From positions 115,783-179,782 of the forward strand of contig JAFQCR010000004.1 of assembly GCA_017416345.1 (NCBI GenBank): a DNA stretch of 64,000 nt. Reading direction: 5' to 3'. This DNA comes from Clostridia bacterium (GTDB taxonomy: Bacteria > Bacillota > Clostridia > Oscillospirales > Acutalibacteraceae). Positions 1-9,286 of the stretch are shown here, piece after piece (positions within the stretch are counted from its first letter, which is position 1; the number at the start of each line of letters is the position of its first letter). A program made the position numbers and the translations under genes. The notes under the pieces are model-generated. The model was not told where the DNA came from. It did not search any database and saw nothing but the letters and a program-made list of their open reading frames with translations.

Positions 1-1
1 G

Positions 2-1894
2 AACCCCTACAAGTTCTTCCTTGAGGCCGGTGAGCACACCGTCACCTTTACCGTTACTCTGGGTGAGACCGCTGAGTTCTATTCCAGACTTAGCGAGATC
101 GTTGATGTTATCGGTGATACTTACATTAATATTATAATGATCACCAGTGACTCTCCCGACCCGAACAGTGACTACGATCTGTTCAGACAGATCCCCAACT
201 TTGAGGAGACCCTGCTTGCCTGCCACGACGATCTTATGACTCTGGCATCCGATATGAAGTCTCTTTCGGGCGACCGAAGCAATAAGTACGTTGCAGCTCT
301 GAACAACATGGCACGTGTTCTGAAGGAAATGTACGACAATAAGTACACCGCACAGAACTACGTTTCCGACTATTACTCCAACTACACCACCGTTTGCTCG
401 TGGCTGTATGAAATGAAGACCATGCCTCTGAACCTTGACCAGATGCAGTTTGCATCGCCTAAGGTCGGCTTCAAGGATAATACCGCTTCCTTCTTCGGTT
501 CTCTCGGCTTCAGCTTTGAGCGTTTCTTTGCTTCCTTCTCCGATGAGTTCTCGACCATCGGCGGCTCGGTAGCAGCCGATTCCAAGGGCAGCGTCAGAAT
601 CTGGGTCAACTGGGGCCGTGACCAGACACAGGTCTTAAGTAACCTTATTCAGGACTCGTTCACCTATGAGACCGGCATCGGCGTTCAGCTTGAGATCGTT
701 AACGCTTCGCTTGTTAACGGACTTTTGGCAGGTAACTTCCCCGATATGTCGCTCCACCTCAGCCGTACCGACCCGGTCAACCTCGGTATGCGTGGCGCTT
801 TGTATGACCTGACCAATTTCTCGGCCGCCAAGGATCCCAAGTACTCAACCGTTGATGACGGTTCGACCTACCTGCTTGACTATGAGACCGTTCTCAAGCG
901 CTTCCAGGCATCCGCCAACAGACCTTACTGGTATGATGACGGTTCGGGCCACAAACAGCTGTTTGCTCTGCCCGATACCCAGTCGTTCTTTATAATGTAC
1001 TACCGTACCGATATCTTTGATAACCTCGGTATTCCCGATCCTGCACTTGCCAACAACGGCGACGGCTGGACCTGGGAGGAGTTCCTTGATGCGGCAACCA
1101 TTCTCCAGCGTAACAACATGGCCGCATACGTACCTTACACCAAGATCGCATCGACCACTACCGTTAATGCAGGTATGGGTAGCTTGCATATGTTCCCGAC
1201 CATGCTGGCCCAGAACAATGTTGAGCTTTACAACGATGCAAAGAACAAGACAACACTTACCAGCGGTGAAGCTATCGCAGCCTTCACCAAGTGGACCGAT
1301 TTCTACACCCTGTACGGCATCGAGAAGCAGATCGACTTCTACAACCGTTTCCGTACCGGTACTGCTCCGTTGGGAATCTCCAGCTACGGTACTTACACCC
1401 AGCTGACCCAGGCAGCACCTGAGATCCAGGGACGTTGGAAGATCACCGCTATCCCCGGTACCATTCAGCCCGACGGCACTATCGACCGCTCGATCGCAGG
1501 CTCCGGAACCGGATGCTCGGTCGTTAAGCGTTCGCCCAATAAGGACGGCGCATGGCAGTTCCTCTGCTGGTGGACTTCCGCACAGACACAGCTCAGATAC
1601 AACAACAACGTTGAGTCTATCCTCGGTGCAGTTTCCCGTACCGCAACCGCTAACATAGAGGCATTCAGTTCCTACTCCTGGAACGCTGACGACCTCGAGA
1701 TCCTGCTTGAGCAGTGGGGTCACGTTGAAGAGCTTCCCGAGGTTCCCGGCGGTTACTACGTATCCCGTGCTATCGACCAGGCTTACTGGGCTGTTCTTAA
1801 CAATGAAAGCAATGAAAAAGACGCTATGCTCGAGTGGGGCGAGGTCGCAGATAACGAGATCGCCCGAAAGATCGCCGAGTATAGCAAGAAATAA
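2..1894 (+). CDS. Extracellular solute-binding protein of a carbohydrate ABC importer (5' end outside window)
   Basis: The reading frame is open from base 2, so the N-terminus, including any signal peptide, lies upstream; 630 residues are visible. The first 45 or so residues are beta-rich (FFLEAGEHTVTFTVTLGE), followed by a helical stretch to about residue 190. The solute-binding domain then starts near SVRIWVNWGRDQ and includes the typical LLAGNFPDMSLHLSRTDP segment. Large binding proteins with an added N-terminal beta/helical region occur in Clostridia and Paenibacillus carbohydrate loci. The stop is 19 bp before a permease gene with a strong AGGAGG site, so it is the first visible gene of the operon. 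It should bind a sugar or oligosaccharide outside the membrane; the ligand cannot be told from the sequence. Confidence 0.88.
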   Translation, partial: NPYKFFLEAGEHTVTFTVTLGETAEFYSRLSEIVDVIGDTYINIIMITSDSPDPNSDYDLFRQIPNFEETLLACHDDLMTLASDMKSLSGDRSNKYVAALNNMARVLKEMYDNKYTAQNYVSDYYSNYTTVCSWLYEMKTMPLNLDQMQFASPKVGFKDNTASFFGSLGFSFERFFASFSDEFSTIGGSVAADSKGSVRIWVNWGRDQTQVLSNLIQDSFTYETGIGVQLEIVNASLVNGLLAGNFPDMSLHLSRTDPVNLGMRGALYDLTNFSAAKDPKYSTVDDGSTYLLDYETVLKRFQASANRPYWYDDGSGHKQLFALPDTQSFFIMYYRTDIFDNLGIPDPALANNGDGWTWEEFLDAATILQRNNMAAYVPYTKIASTTTVNAGMGSLHMFPTMLAQNNVELYNDAKNKTTLTSGEAIAAFTKWTDFYTLYGIEKQIDFYNRFRTGTAPLGISSYGTYTQLTQAAPEIQGRWKITAIPGTIQPDGTIDRSIAGSGTGCSVVKRSPNKDGAWQFLCWWTSAQTQLRYNNNVESILGAVSRTATANIEAFSSYSWNADDLEILLEQWGHVEELPEVPGGYYVSRAIDQAYWAVLNNESNEKDAMLEWGEVADNEIARKIAEYSKK

Positions 1895-1913
1895 TTGAGG
1901 AGGAGGGTAATTT

Positions 1914-2831
1914 ATGGAAAACCAAGCTAATCTTAAAAAGATAAAAAGAAGAGCAATGTTCAAAGAGCAGCTGCCGTCATATATAATGCTGGCTCCGTTC
2001 TTCGTGTTCTTCGTAATATTCCTTGTATTGCCGATACTCTCTTCAATCGTATTCAGCTTTACAAACTTCGATATGATAAATGCCCCGTCCTTTGCGGGAT
2101 TGGGCAATTATCTGAGAATGTTCATTGATGATGACGTTTTCCCCGTAGTTTTCAAGAACACTATGCTGTTCGCCATCATCTGCGGACCTGCAGGCTTCCT
2201 TCTTTCCTTCGTTCTTGCATGGTTCATCAATGAGTTCTCACCGCTTGTCCGTACGCTTCTTTCGTTCATGTTCTACGCACCTGCTCTGGTCGGTAACGCC
2301 CACTTCATTTGGACCGTCGCCTTCTCGAGCGATAGCTACGGATACATCAACTCCGCACTTCTTTCTCTCGGCCTTATCACCGAGCCTGTAACCTGGCTCT
2401 CAACGGCCGAATACATCAAGCCGATCATCATCGCAGTTCAGCTTTGGTCAAGTATGGGTGTTTCCTTCCTGTCCAACATCTCCGGTCTGCAGAACGTCAA
2501 TCAGGAGCTTTACGAAGCCGGTTCGATCGACGGTATCAGAAACCGTTGGCAGGAGCTTTGGTACATCACCCTGCCTACCATGAAGCACATGCTTCTGTTC
2601 AGTGCAGTTATGCAGATATCCAGTGCGTTCTCCATAAGTGCCATTGCGATAGAGCTGGCCGGTTTCCCAAGCGTTAGCTACGCGGCCGATACCATAGTAT
2701 CGCATATGCAGGACTTGGGTACCGTACGATATGAGCTGGGCTATGCATCAGCCGTTTCGGTCATCCTGTTCCTAATGATGATCCTATTCCGATTGATAGT
2801 CGGTAAGTTACTTAATATGACAGGAAAGTAA
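1914..2831 (+). CDS. Carbohydrate ABC transporter permease, MalF/UgpA type (pair 1)
   Basis: This 305-residue integral membrane protein has about six hydrophobic segments. The first is near residues 25-50 (MLAPFFVFFVIFLVLPILSS). The cytoplasmic EAA loop reads YEAGSIDGIRNRWQELWYI, the site that contacts the ATPase. It starts at ATG after GAGGAGGG and is followed 12 bp later by its partner permease. It should form the translocation pore with the 2844-3806 product, fed by the upstream solute-binding protein. The cytoplasmic N-terminus is short and basic, as usual for this family. Confidence 0.93.
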   Translation: MENQANLKKIKRRAMFKEQLPSYIMLAPFFVFFVIFLVLPILSSIVFSFTNFDMINAPSFAGLGNYLRMFIDDDVFPVVFKNTMLFAIICGPAGFLLSFVLAWFINEFSPLVRTLLSFMFYAPALVGNAHFIWTVAFSSDSYGYINSALLSLGLITEPVTWLSTAEYIKPIIIAVQLWSSMGVSFLSNISGLQNVNQELYEAGSIDGIRNRWQELWYITLPTMKHMLLFSAVMQISSAFSISAIAIELAGFPSVSYAADTIVSHMQDLGTVRYELGYASAVSVILFLMMILFRLIVGKLLNMTGK

Positions 2832-2843
2832 GGAGGTGGGATA

Positions 2844-3806
2844 GTGAGTATTTTCAAGAAAAAACAGGAAGAGCTGATATTACCGAGCGGTGCCAAGGCA
2901 CTGCGTGACTCGGTCAACGAGGCCAAGGCTCCCAAGCGCCGCCGCGCTTCCAAGTCTGAAGCCAAGCGTTACACCCGTTCCAAGGTCGGTAACTTCTTCT
3001 ACTTCTTCTTTATCATCGCCGCAGGCTGTTTCTCTATCCTGCCGCTTATCTACTGTATCTGTACATCGTTGAAGCCTTTGGACGAGATCATGATCTTCCC
3101 TCCGAGATTCTTCGTGCACAGACCTACCTTTGCAAACTACGCTGCTCTGCCCGAACTGCTGTCCAACCTGCGTATCCCTCTTTCAAGATACGTTTTCAAC
3201 AGCTTGTTCGTAACCGTCGGAACGACCTTCCTTTACGTTGTTATCGCTTCGATGGCTGCATTCGTGCTTTGTAAGTCGAACATCAAGTTCAAGAATGTTA
3301 TTTTCTATATCATTCAGTTCTCGCTTCTGTTCAACGGTTACACCCTTGCAATTCCGCGTTACATCATCTACACCGGATTGCACATTATAGATACATATTG
3401 GGTCTACATTTTGCCCCACTTTGCATCAACGATGGGTGTCTTCCTTATGAAGCAGTATATGCAAGGTGCTTTGCCAAATGCGTTGCTGGAAGCCGCCAAG
3501 ATAGACGGTGCGGGATATTTCAGAATATTCTGGCGAATAGTAATGCCTATCGTCAAGCCGATGTGGCTGACCCTGACCCTCTTCACATTCCGTGATGTTT
3601 GGGCATCGGTCCCCGGTGGTACGATATTCAGCGAAGCGCTCAAAACGCTGCCCACCATCATGGGTCAGATCACTGCCGGCGGTATCGCCCGTTCGGGTAG
3701 TGCGATGGCCGTTACCTGCATACTTATGATGCCGCCTATAATCGTTTACCTGATATCTCAGAGTAACGTTATGGAATCCATGAGTAGTGCCGGTATTAAG
3801 GAATAA
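2844..3806 (+). CDS. Carbohydrate ABC transporter permease, MalG/UgpE type (pair 1)
   Basis: This 320-residue membrane protein starts at GTG (2844) behind AAGGAGGTGG. An ATG start is not available in frame, and the spacing decides the choice. A long basic cytoplasmic N-terminus (residues 1-50, rich in K and R) precedes six predicted membrane segments. The EAA loop is EAAKIDGAGYFRIFWRIVMP, the canonical ATPase-contact motif. It pairs with the permease just upstream. The basic N-terminal extension is longer than usual for MalG-type proteins; its role is not evident. Confidence 0.93.
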   Translation: MSIFKKKQEELILPSGAKALRDSVNEAKAPKRRRASKSEAKRYTRSKVGNFFYFFFIIAAGCFSILPLIYCICTSLKPLDEIMIFPPRFFVHRPTFANYAALPELLSNLRIPLSRYVFNSLFVTVGTTFLYVVIASMAAFVLCKSNIKFKNVIFYIIQFSLLFNGYTLAIPRYIIYTGLHIIDTYWVYILPHFASTMGVFLMKQYMQGALPNALLEAAKIDGAGYFRIFWRIVMPIVKPMWLTLTLFTFRDVWASVPGGTIFSEALKTLPTIMGQITAGGIARSGSAMAVTCILMMPPIIVYLISQSNVMESMSSAGIKE

Positions 3807-3816
3807 GGAGGTCTCG

Positions 3817-6009
3817 ATGATGAAAACTACCAATTTTAAGAGACTCCTTTTGAGAGTTGCCATCTGCCTTATCGCAGTGCTCATTCTCGTTCCTTCTTTC
3901 AGTGTTTCGGCTGTGTCCGAAAAGACCGACGAGATCGGTTACGACTCTTACACCTACTGGTATAACTTTACCGGTCAGACCCGCAGAGTTGTTCCCACCA
4001 AGCCTATGTATCAGCCCGGTGCTGTGCTTACTCACCTCGACCTTGGCTGTATTGAAGGCTCCAAGATCGAGGACGCACACGTTTCCGACGCAGGCATCAC
4101 CTATGTTCTGGACGGCGGTGCTTCCAGAGTTATCATGCTCGATCAGCAGTACAACATCATCGGCAAGTTCTCGTATGTTGTTGCCGAGGACGGCTCCAGA
4201 TTGGATTTCGCCAAGTCAAGAGGTATCTTCGTTGACGAGGCCGAAAACATCTATATCGCCGATACACAGCATCAGCGTGTTATCAAGTGCGATGCCGAGG
4301 GTAAGCTTATCAGACTTTACACCTTGCCCGATTCGCACCTTATTCCCGAAGGCTTCAACTATCAGCCGGTTAAGGTTGCAGTTGATAACAAGGGCTATGT
4401 TTACATCTTGAGTAACGGTTCTTATTACGGTGCAATTCTTTACTCCCCCGAGGACGTGTTCCTTGGCTTCTACGGACGTAACGACGTTGCCGCAACCCTT
4501 ACCCAGGCATTTATGACCCTTTGGAACCGCTTGTTCATGAATAACGACAAGCGTGCCGAGATGACCCGTTCGCTGCCTTACACCTTCTCCGACCTTTGGG
4601 TCGACAAGGCAGGCTTTGTCTATACAGCAACCGGTACTACCGGTGGGCTGAGTCAGAGCGGACAGATCAAGCGTCTTAATCCGGGCGGTAACAACGTTCT
4701 TGCTTCATCGGAAAGCACCAACTTTGTTGAGGACAATGTCGGAAGAGATCCGTTTAAGCCCAGTTCCGTGCGTACGCAGAGCCTTGTAGGCGTTGCCGCT
4801 GATGAGGACGGATTTATATACACTGCCGATGTCGGCTACGGACGTGTCTACATTTACGACAGTGAGTGTAATATGGTCTCGGCCTTCGGTGGCGGCGTTA
4901 AGTCCGGTACCCAGGACGGTACCTTCTATAACATAAGCTCCATTGCCTACAACCTGGCAAACCAGGATGTTATCATAACCGACAGCAGCCAGAACCTTAT
5001 TACGGTATTCAACATTACCGAGCACGGTAAGCTGATCAAATCCGCTCAGGCCAAGACCGTTGTAGGTGACTACGAGGAGGCTATGCAGGAATGGACCGAT
5101 GTTCTTGCTGCCGACCGTAACTGCCAGATGGCATACGCAGGTCTTGCAAGAGCCTACTATGCACTCGGACAGACCGCTACCGACGCAAAGCAGGGTGAGC
5201 TTTACATCGATAAGGCCATTGAGCTTTCTCAGCAGGGTTACGACCGTGAGACCTACGCTTTGGCTTTTGACAGCGTCAGAACCGAGTGGATCCGTGATAA
5301 CTTCACCTGGATCATCATCATCGCAGTTCTGCTTATTGCAGGTCTTATCGCTTTGCTGGTCTATTCCACCAAGCACAAGATCAGACTTATTAAGAATGAA
5401 AAGGTCCATATCGCAACAACTCTCATAACCCACCCGTTTGAGAACTTCCGCGATATGAAGGAAAAGAAGCTTACTTCGATTCCGCTCTGCCTTATCATTA
5501 TCGTTCTCTACTACGTCTTTGATGTTATGGAGACAACGATGGGCGGCTTCGCATTTACCTATTTCGATCCGTCCAGCTACAATGCATTGCTCATCCTTGC
5601 CAAGACCGCAGGTCTGGTAATACTCTGGACCGTTGTTAACTGGGCAGTATGTACTCTGTTCAGCGGTAAGGGTAAGATGAAGGAGATCTTCTCGGTCATC
5701 AGCTACAGCTTGATCCCGTCGTTGATCGGAAGCGTTGCTTATATTGTATGCTCCAATGTACTTGTTCCCGATGAGGCAGCCTTCCTTGGTGTGCTTTCGG
5801 TCATCTGCACCGGTTACACACTTCTGTTGCTGGCCGCCGGCTCTATGATCGTTCACGATTACGGCCTCGGCAAGTTCATCGGAACCACACTTCTTACACT
5901 TTTGGGATGTGCTATCGTAGTATTCCTGCTCATCGCTGTTGCGGTTCTTCTCCAGCAGCTCGGCGGATTCATCGGTACCATCTATTCCGAGATTCTCAAA
6001 CTATTCTAA
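3817..6009 (+). CDS. NHL-repeat / TPR / Yip1-like membrane protein
   Basis: The 730-residue protein starts at ATG 3817, placed behind AAGGAGGT (3806-3813). It has a signal peptide (about residues 1-33), then NHL beta-propeller blades, for example ISIFVDEAENIYIADTQHQRVI-like and VGVAADEDGFIYTADVGYGR segments (about residues 75-400). Next come a TPR-like helical pair (about 415-490) and a membrane helix (about 505-525). The C-terminal 180 residues carry five or so membrane segments resembling Yip1-family domains. The propeller and TPR should sit outside the cell. It lies between two permease pairs with short gaps, which suggests a role in the same uptake system, perhaps as a substrate sensor or scaffold; that role is inference. 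Confidence 0.8.
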   Translation: MMKTTNFKRLLLRVAICLIAVLILVPSFSVSAVSEKTDEIGYDSYTYWYNFTGQTRRVVPTKPMYQPGAVLTHLDLGCIEGSKIEDAHVSDAGITYVLDGGASRVIMLDQQYNIIGKFSYVVAEDGSRLDFAKSRGIFVDEAENIYIADTQHQRVIKCDAEGKLIRLYTLPDSHLIPEGFNYQPVKVAVDNKGYVYILSNGSYYGAILYSPEDVFLGFYGRNDVAATLTQAFMTLWNRLFMNNDKRAEMTRSLPYTFSDLWVDKAGFVYTATGTTGGLSQSGQIKRLNPGGNNVLASSESTNFVEDNVGRDPFKPSSVRTQSLVGVAADEDGFIYTADVGYGRVYIYDSECNMVSAFGGGVKSGTQDGTFYNISSIAYNLANQDVIITDSSQNLITVFNITEHGKLIKSAQAKTVVGDYEEAMQEWTDVLAADRNCQMAYAGLARAYYALGQTATDAKQGELYIDKAIELSQQGYDRETYALAFDSVRTEWIRDNFTWIIIIAVLLIAGLIALLVYSTKHKIRLIKNEKVHIATTLITHPFENFRDMKEKKLTSIPLCLIIIVLYYVFDVMETTMGGFAFTYFDPSSYNALLILAKTAGLVILWTVVNWAVCTLFSGKGKMKEIFSVISYSLIPSLIGSVAYIVCSNVLVPDEAAFLGVLSVICTGYTLLLLAAGSMIVHDYGLGKFIGTTLLTLLGCAIVVFLLIAVAVLLQQLGGFIGTIYSEILKLF

Positions 6010-6025
6010 CCAAAGGAGGAAAACC

Positions 6026-8323
6026 ATGAAAAACTTCAAACGTCTTTTCAGCTCGGCTGTATGTTTGTTGCTTTGCTCCGTTATCCTCCTTTTGGCAGGA
6101 TGTAACGAGCAGAGAGTTGCCGAACAGCCTTATGAGCTGCCCGGCGAGCTCGACAAGCTCCAGACCACTTGTGTTGCTGAAAACGAGCGCTACAGCCTTA
6201 TCTGGAACGCAGAAAAATCCTGCGTTATCCTCTTCGATAAGGCGACCGAGTATGAGTGGAGTTACGTTCCCGAGGATTCGATGAACGACTCTTACGATTA
6301 CAGCGTCGAGGGCGCAGGCGATTCGGCAAACGTTCACCCCAGAATCAAATCTCCCGTCCTGGTACAGTACTTTATGACTTCCAACTTCCAGGAGGATGAG
6401 ACCAACGCATACGCAATGTCCATCTCCAAGGACAACTTTACGGTATCTGCCGTAGAGAACGGCCTTGAGATGATGCTCTACTTTGACGACCGTGGCTTTG
6501 CAGTTCCCGTTCGCTTCACCCTTAACGACAAGGGCGTTGACGTTTCGGTCGATCCCACCAAGATCCAGGAAAACGAGATCTACAATGTTTACGGTATCAC
6601 CTTAGCACCTTTCTTCTGCTCGGTATCGAACAAGAATGCCTCCAAGGATGATTACTATCTGTTCACTCCTTCGGGCTCGGGCGCTATAATCAGTCCCGTC
6701 GTTGACAATACCAAGGATGCACCTGTTGTGCTTTCCGATTATGTTTACGGACAGGATGCCAACGTTACCATGTTCGAGAACAAGGCTAACGCCGAGACCG
6801 TCAGAATGCCTATGTACGGTGCCGTTAACGGAGATAAGGGTGTTTGCGCCATCATCAAGAGCGGCGCAGAAAACGCCAAGGTCACCACTACCATCGCACA
6901 TAAGCTCACGGGCTATTCTCACGTAACCGCCGACTTCACTATCCGTGGATGCCAGGAGGTCGTTCAGAACCTGTTTACCGCTACCACCGTTAAGGCAAAG
7001 CTTTATGCCGATGCCTTCACTCCCGAGAACATCACAGTCGGTTACTATCCGCTTTACGGCGAGGATGCTTCCTACGTCGGAATGGCCGAGACCTACCGTG
7101 ATTACCTCACCGAGACCGGTTACCTCAAGAACGAGAAATCCAACGATTCCTTGCTCAACCTCAAACTGTTCGGCGGTATCGAGACCAAGGAATTCCACTT
7201 TGGTATTCCCAGCGATGCAATGCTTGTTGCAACAACCCTCGATCAGGCTTACAACATCATCAAGGATGTCAAGGACAGAACCGGACTCAATAACATCAAT
7301 GCCAACCTCATCGGCTTCGGCCAGAGCGGTAACGATATCGGTACCGTGGCAGGCAACTATGAGATCGGAGGCGACTTTGGTGACGAGGATGACCTTAAAA
7401 AGATCATCAAGTATTCCAATGCCAACGGTGTAAACCTGTTTATGAACTTTGATATGGTTCGCTTCAGCAAGTCGGGTGGCGGAGTTTCAACTGCATTCGG
7501 CAAAGCCGATGCAGCCAACGGAAGTTATACCACTCTCAACTACTACTCCCTCAGCCTCCGCACCAAGGAGCCTACTCTCCGCAGCTACTACCTGGTAGCA
7601 CGTACCAAGCTGTCCGAGGTTGCAACCAATATTAAGGATGTAGCAGCCGAGTGGAAGCTCCCCGGTATCAGCCTTGATTCGCTCACAAGTATTTCTTACT
7701 CCGATTACTCCGAAGAGAAGTACTATTCCAGAGCCTTCTTTGACGATCAGGTCAAGGGCATCATGAGCAAGTACAACGCTGACGGCTACAAGCTTGCAGG
7801 CAGCGATGCCAATGCGTTTGCCGCAGCATTTTGCTCGCACGTTTATGACGTTCCGATGCAGTCCTCAAAGCACAGATCCTACTCTTACGACGTTCCTGCT
7901 TATCAGATCGTTTTCAAGGGTCTTGTATCGATGTCCGGCTCATCCGCAAACCTTTCGACCGACGACCGTGTCAACTTCCTCAAGGCTGTTGAGTCCGGCA
8001 GCGGTCTGACCTATTCGCTTATCGGCGAGTATGACACCAACCTTATCACCTCGGCACAGAATGTATTCTACGGCTCGGTCTATTGGGATAACACCATTGA
8101 GCGTGGAGCCCGTGAGAATATCGAAGCTGCCGTCAAAGAGTATAAGGATCTCTTCAATAAGGTCAACGGTGCCAAGATCGTTGATCACAAGATCATCAAC
8201 GAAGATGTAAGAATGACCGTATATGACAACGGAACCACCGTTTACGTCAACTACGGAACCGAAGAGTTTGTTGACGGTGATGTCACCGTAGCAGCTCAGA
8301 ACTTCACAGTAAAGGGGGCATAA
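6026..8323 (+). CDS. Large lipoprotein resembling DUF5696 proteins
   Basis: The 765-residue protein begins at ATG 6026 behind AAAGGAGG (6012-6019). A lipoprotein signal ends at LLLLAGC, so it should be anchored on the outer face of the membrane. The N-terminal half is beta-rich and looks like the lectin-like half of large glycosidases (about residues 40-320). The second half (about 330-700) has alternating strands and helices such as LNNINANLIGFGQSGND and ANGVNLFMNFDMVRFS, compatible with a TIM barrel. I recognise it as similar to proteins annotated DUF5696 beside carbohydrate ABC permeases. Catalytic activity is possible but unproven. It is followed directly by permease pair 2. Confidence 0.65.
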   Translation: MKNFKRLFSSAVCLLLCSVILLLAGCNEQRVAEQPYELPGELDKLQTTCVAENERYSLIWNAEKSCVILFDKATEYEWSYVPEDSMNDSYDYSVEGAGDSANVHPRIKSPVLVQYFMTSNFQEDETNAYAMSISKDNFTVSAVENGLEMMLYFDDRGFAVPVRFTLNDKGVDVSVDPTKIQENEIYNVYGITLAPFFCSVSNKNASKDDYYLFTPSGSGAIISPVVDNTKDAPVVLSDYVYGQDANVTMFENKANAETVRMPMYGAVNGDKGVCAIIKSGAENAKVTTTIAHKLTGYSHVTADFTIRGCQEVVQNLFTATTVKAKLYADAFTPENITVGYYPLYGEDASYVGMAETYRDYLTETGYLKNEKSNDSLLNLKLFGGIETKEFHFGIPSDAMLVATTLDQAYNIIKDVKDRTGLNNINANLIGFGQSGNDIGTVAGNYEIGGDFGDEDDLKKIIKYSNANGVNLFMNFDMVRFSKSGGGVSTAFGKADAANGSYTTLNYYSLSLRTKEPTLRSYYLVARTKLSEVATNIKDVAAEWKLPGISLDSLTSISYSDYSEEKYYSRAFFDDQVKGIMSKYNADGYKLAGSDANAFAAAFCSHVYDVPMQSSKHRSYSYDVPAYQIVFKGLVSMSGSSANLSTDDRVNFLKAVESGSGLTYSLIGEYDTNLITSAQNVFYGSVYWDNTIERGARENIEAAVKEYKDLFNKVNGAKIVDHKIINEDVRMTVYDNGTTVYVNYGTEEFVDGDVTVAAQNFTVKGA

Positions 8324-8326
8324 TGA

Positions 8327-9286
8327 ATGGAAAACAATATGAATTACAATGCTCCCTCTAACTCACTGAAGAAGAATAAGAAGCATAAAGGTATTGAGTC
8401 TCTGAAGAGTACATACGGACGTTTGTTTGTACTGCATTGGGAGATAGGTCTTATCCTGTTCTTCGTAATGCCGCTCTTCCAGTCCTTCTACTATGCCTTC
8501 TGTGATGTTAGCTTCGCCGGCGGTGAATACCACTTCGATTTTGCCGGTATGAAGAATTTTGACTACGCATGGAACAAGAACGCAGACTTCACCAACAACG
8601 TATCTGAATCGTTGCTTTCGATCGTCGGCTCTCTGCCGGTCATCGTTATCATCAGCCTTATCCTCGCACTTCTGCTCAACCAGAAGTTCCGCGGAAGACT
8701 GTTCTTCAGAGGTTTGTACTTCCTGCCGGTCATCATCGCATCCGGTGTTGTTATCGAGCTTCTCTTTAAGACCACCACCGGTGATCTTTCGTCCTCCGGC
8801 GTTTCCGATACCTTTGCATCCAACATGATCCAGGTTGACGATATTATGGCTTGGCTATCGTTGCCTACCGAAATAGGCGCGTACTTCGGCGGACTGCTGA
8901 ATGACATCTTTAACCTTGTATGGAACTGCGGTATTCAGATCGTTCTCTTCATCTCGGGTATGCAGTCCATTCCGGATTCCCTTTACGAGGTCTCCAAGGT
9001 TGAGGGTGCAACCAAGTGGGAGGAATTCTGGTTTATCACACTTCCCATGCTTTCAAGAACCTTGATACTTGTTATAATCTTCACCATCGTCGAGCTTGTT
9101 ACTGCCAAGGACAACGTTGTTATGTCGCAGGCCTACACGCTCATGAAGGGTGCTGCAACAAGCTACGGAACCGCTTCTGCAATGCTTTGGATCTACTTCA
9201 TAATCGTTGGCGCATTTATGGCCATCCTTATGCTGGTATTCTCCAAGCTGTTCCTCAAGCGCTGGGATACAGGAGGTAGAAGCTAA
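8327..9286 (+). CDS. Carbohydrate ABC transporter permease, MalF/UgpA type (pair 2)
   Basis: The 319-residue membrane protein starts 3 bp after the DUF5696-like gene, with AAAGGGGGC as ribosome site. Six hydrophobic segments follow a basic N-terminus of about 35 residues. The EAA loop reads YEVSKVEGATKWEEFWFITL. The stop codon overlaps the next start (TAATG), implying translational coupling to its partner. It is a second MalF-type subunit in the same operon, not a duplicate in sequence of the 1914-2831 protein, so the locus encodes two different importers or a mixed assembly. Confidence 0.92.
   Translation: MENNMNYNAPSNSLKKNKKHKGIESLKSTYGRLFVLHWEIGLILFFVMPLFQSFYYAFCDVSFAGGEYHFDFAGMKNFDYAWNKNADFTNNVSESLLSIVGSLPVIVIISLILALLLNQKFRGRLFFRGLYFLPVIIASGVVIELLFKTTTGDLSSSGVSDTFASNMIQVDDIMAWLSLPTEIGAYFGGLLNDIFNLVWNCGIQIVLFISGMQSIPDSLYEVSKVEGATKWEEFWFITLPMLSRTLILVIIFTIVELVTAKDNVVMSQAYTLMKGAATSYGTASAMLWIYFIIVGAFMAILMLVFSKLFLKRWDTGGRS

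Noticed and set aside
845..2107. Open frame of 420 codons on the minus strand
   Set aside because: Antisense to the binding-protein gene with no promoter or ribosome site; amino-acid composition is that of a shadow frame.
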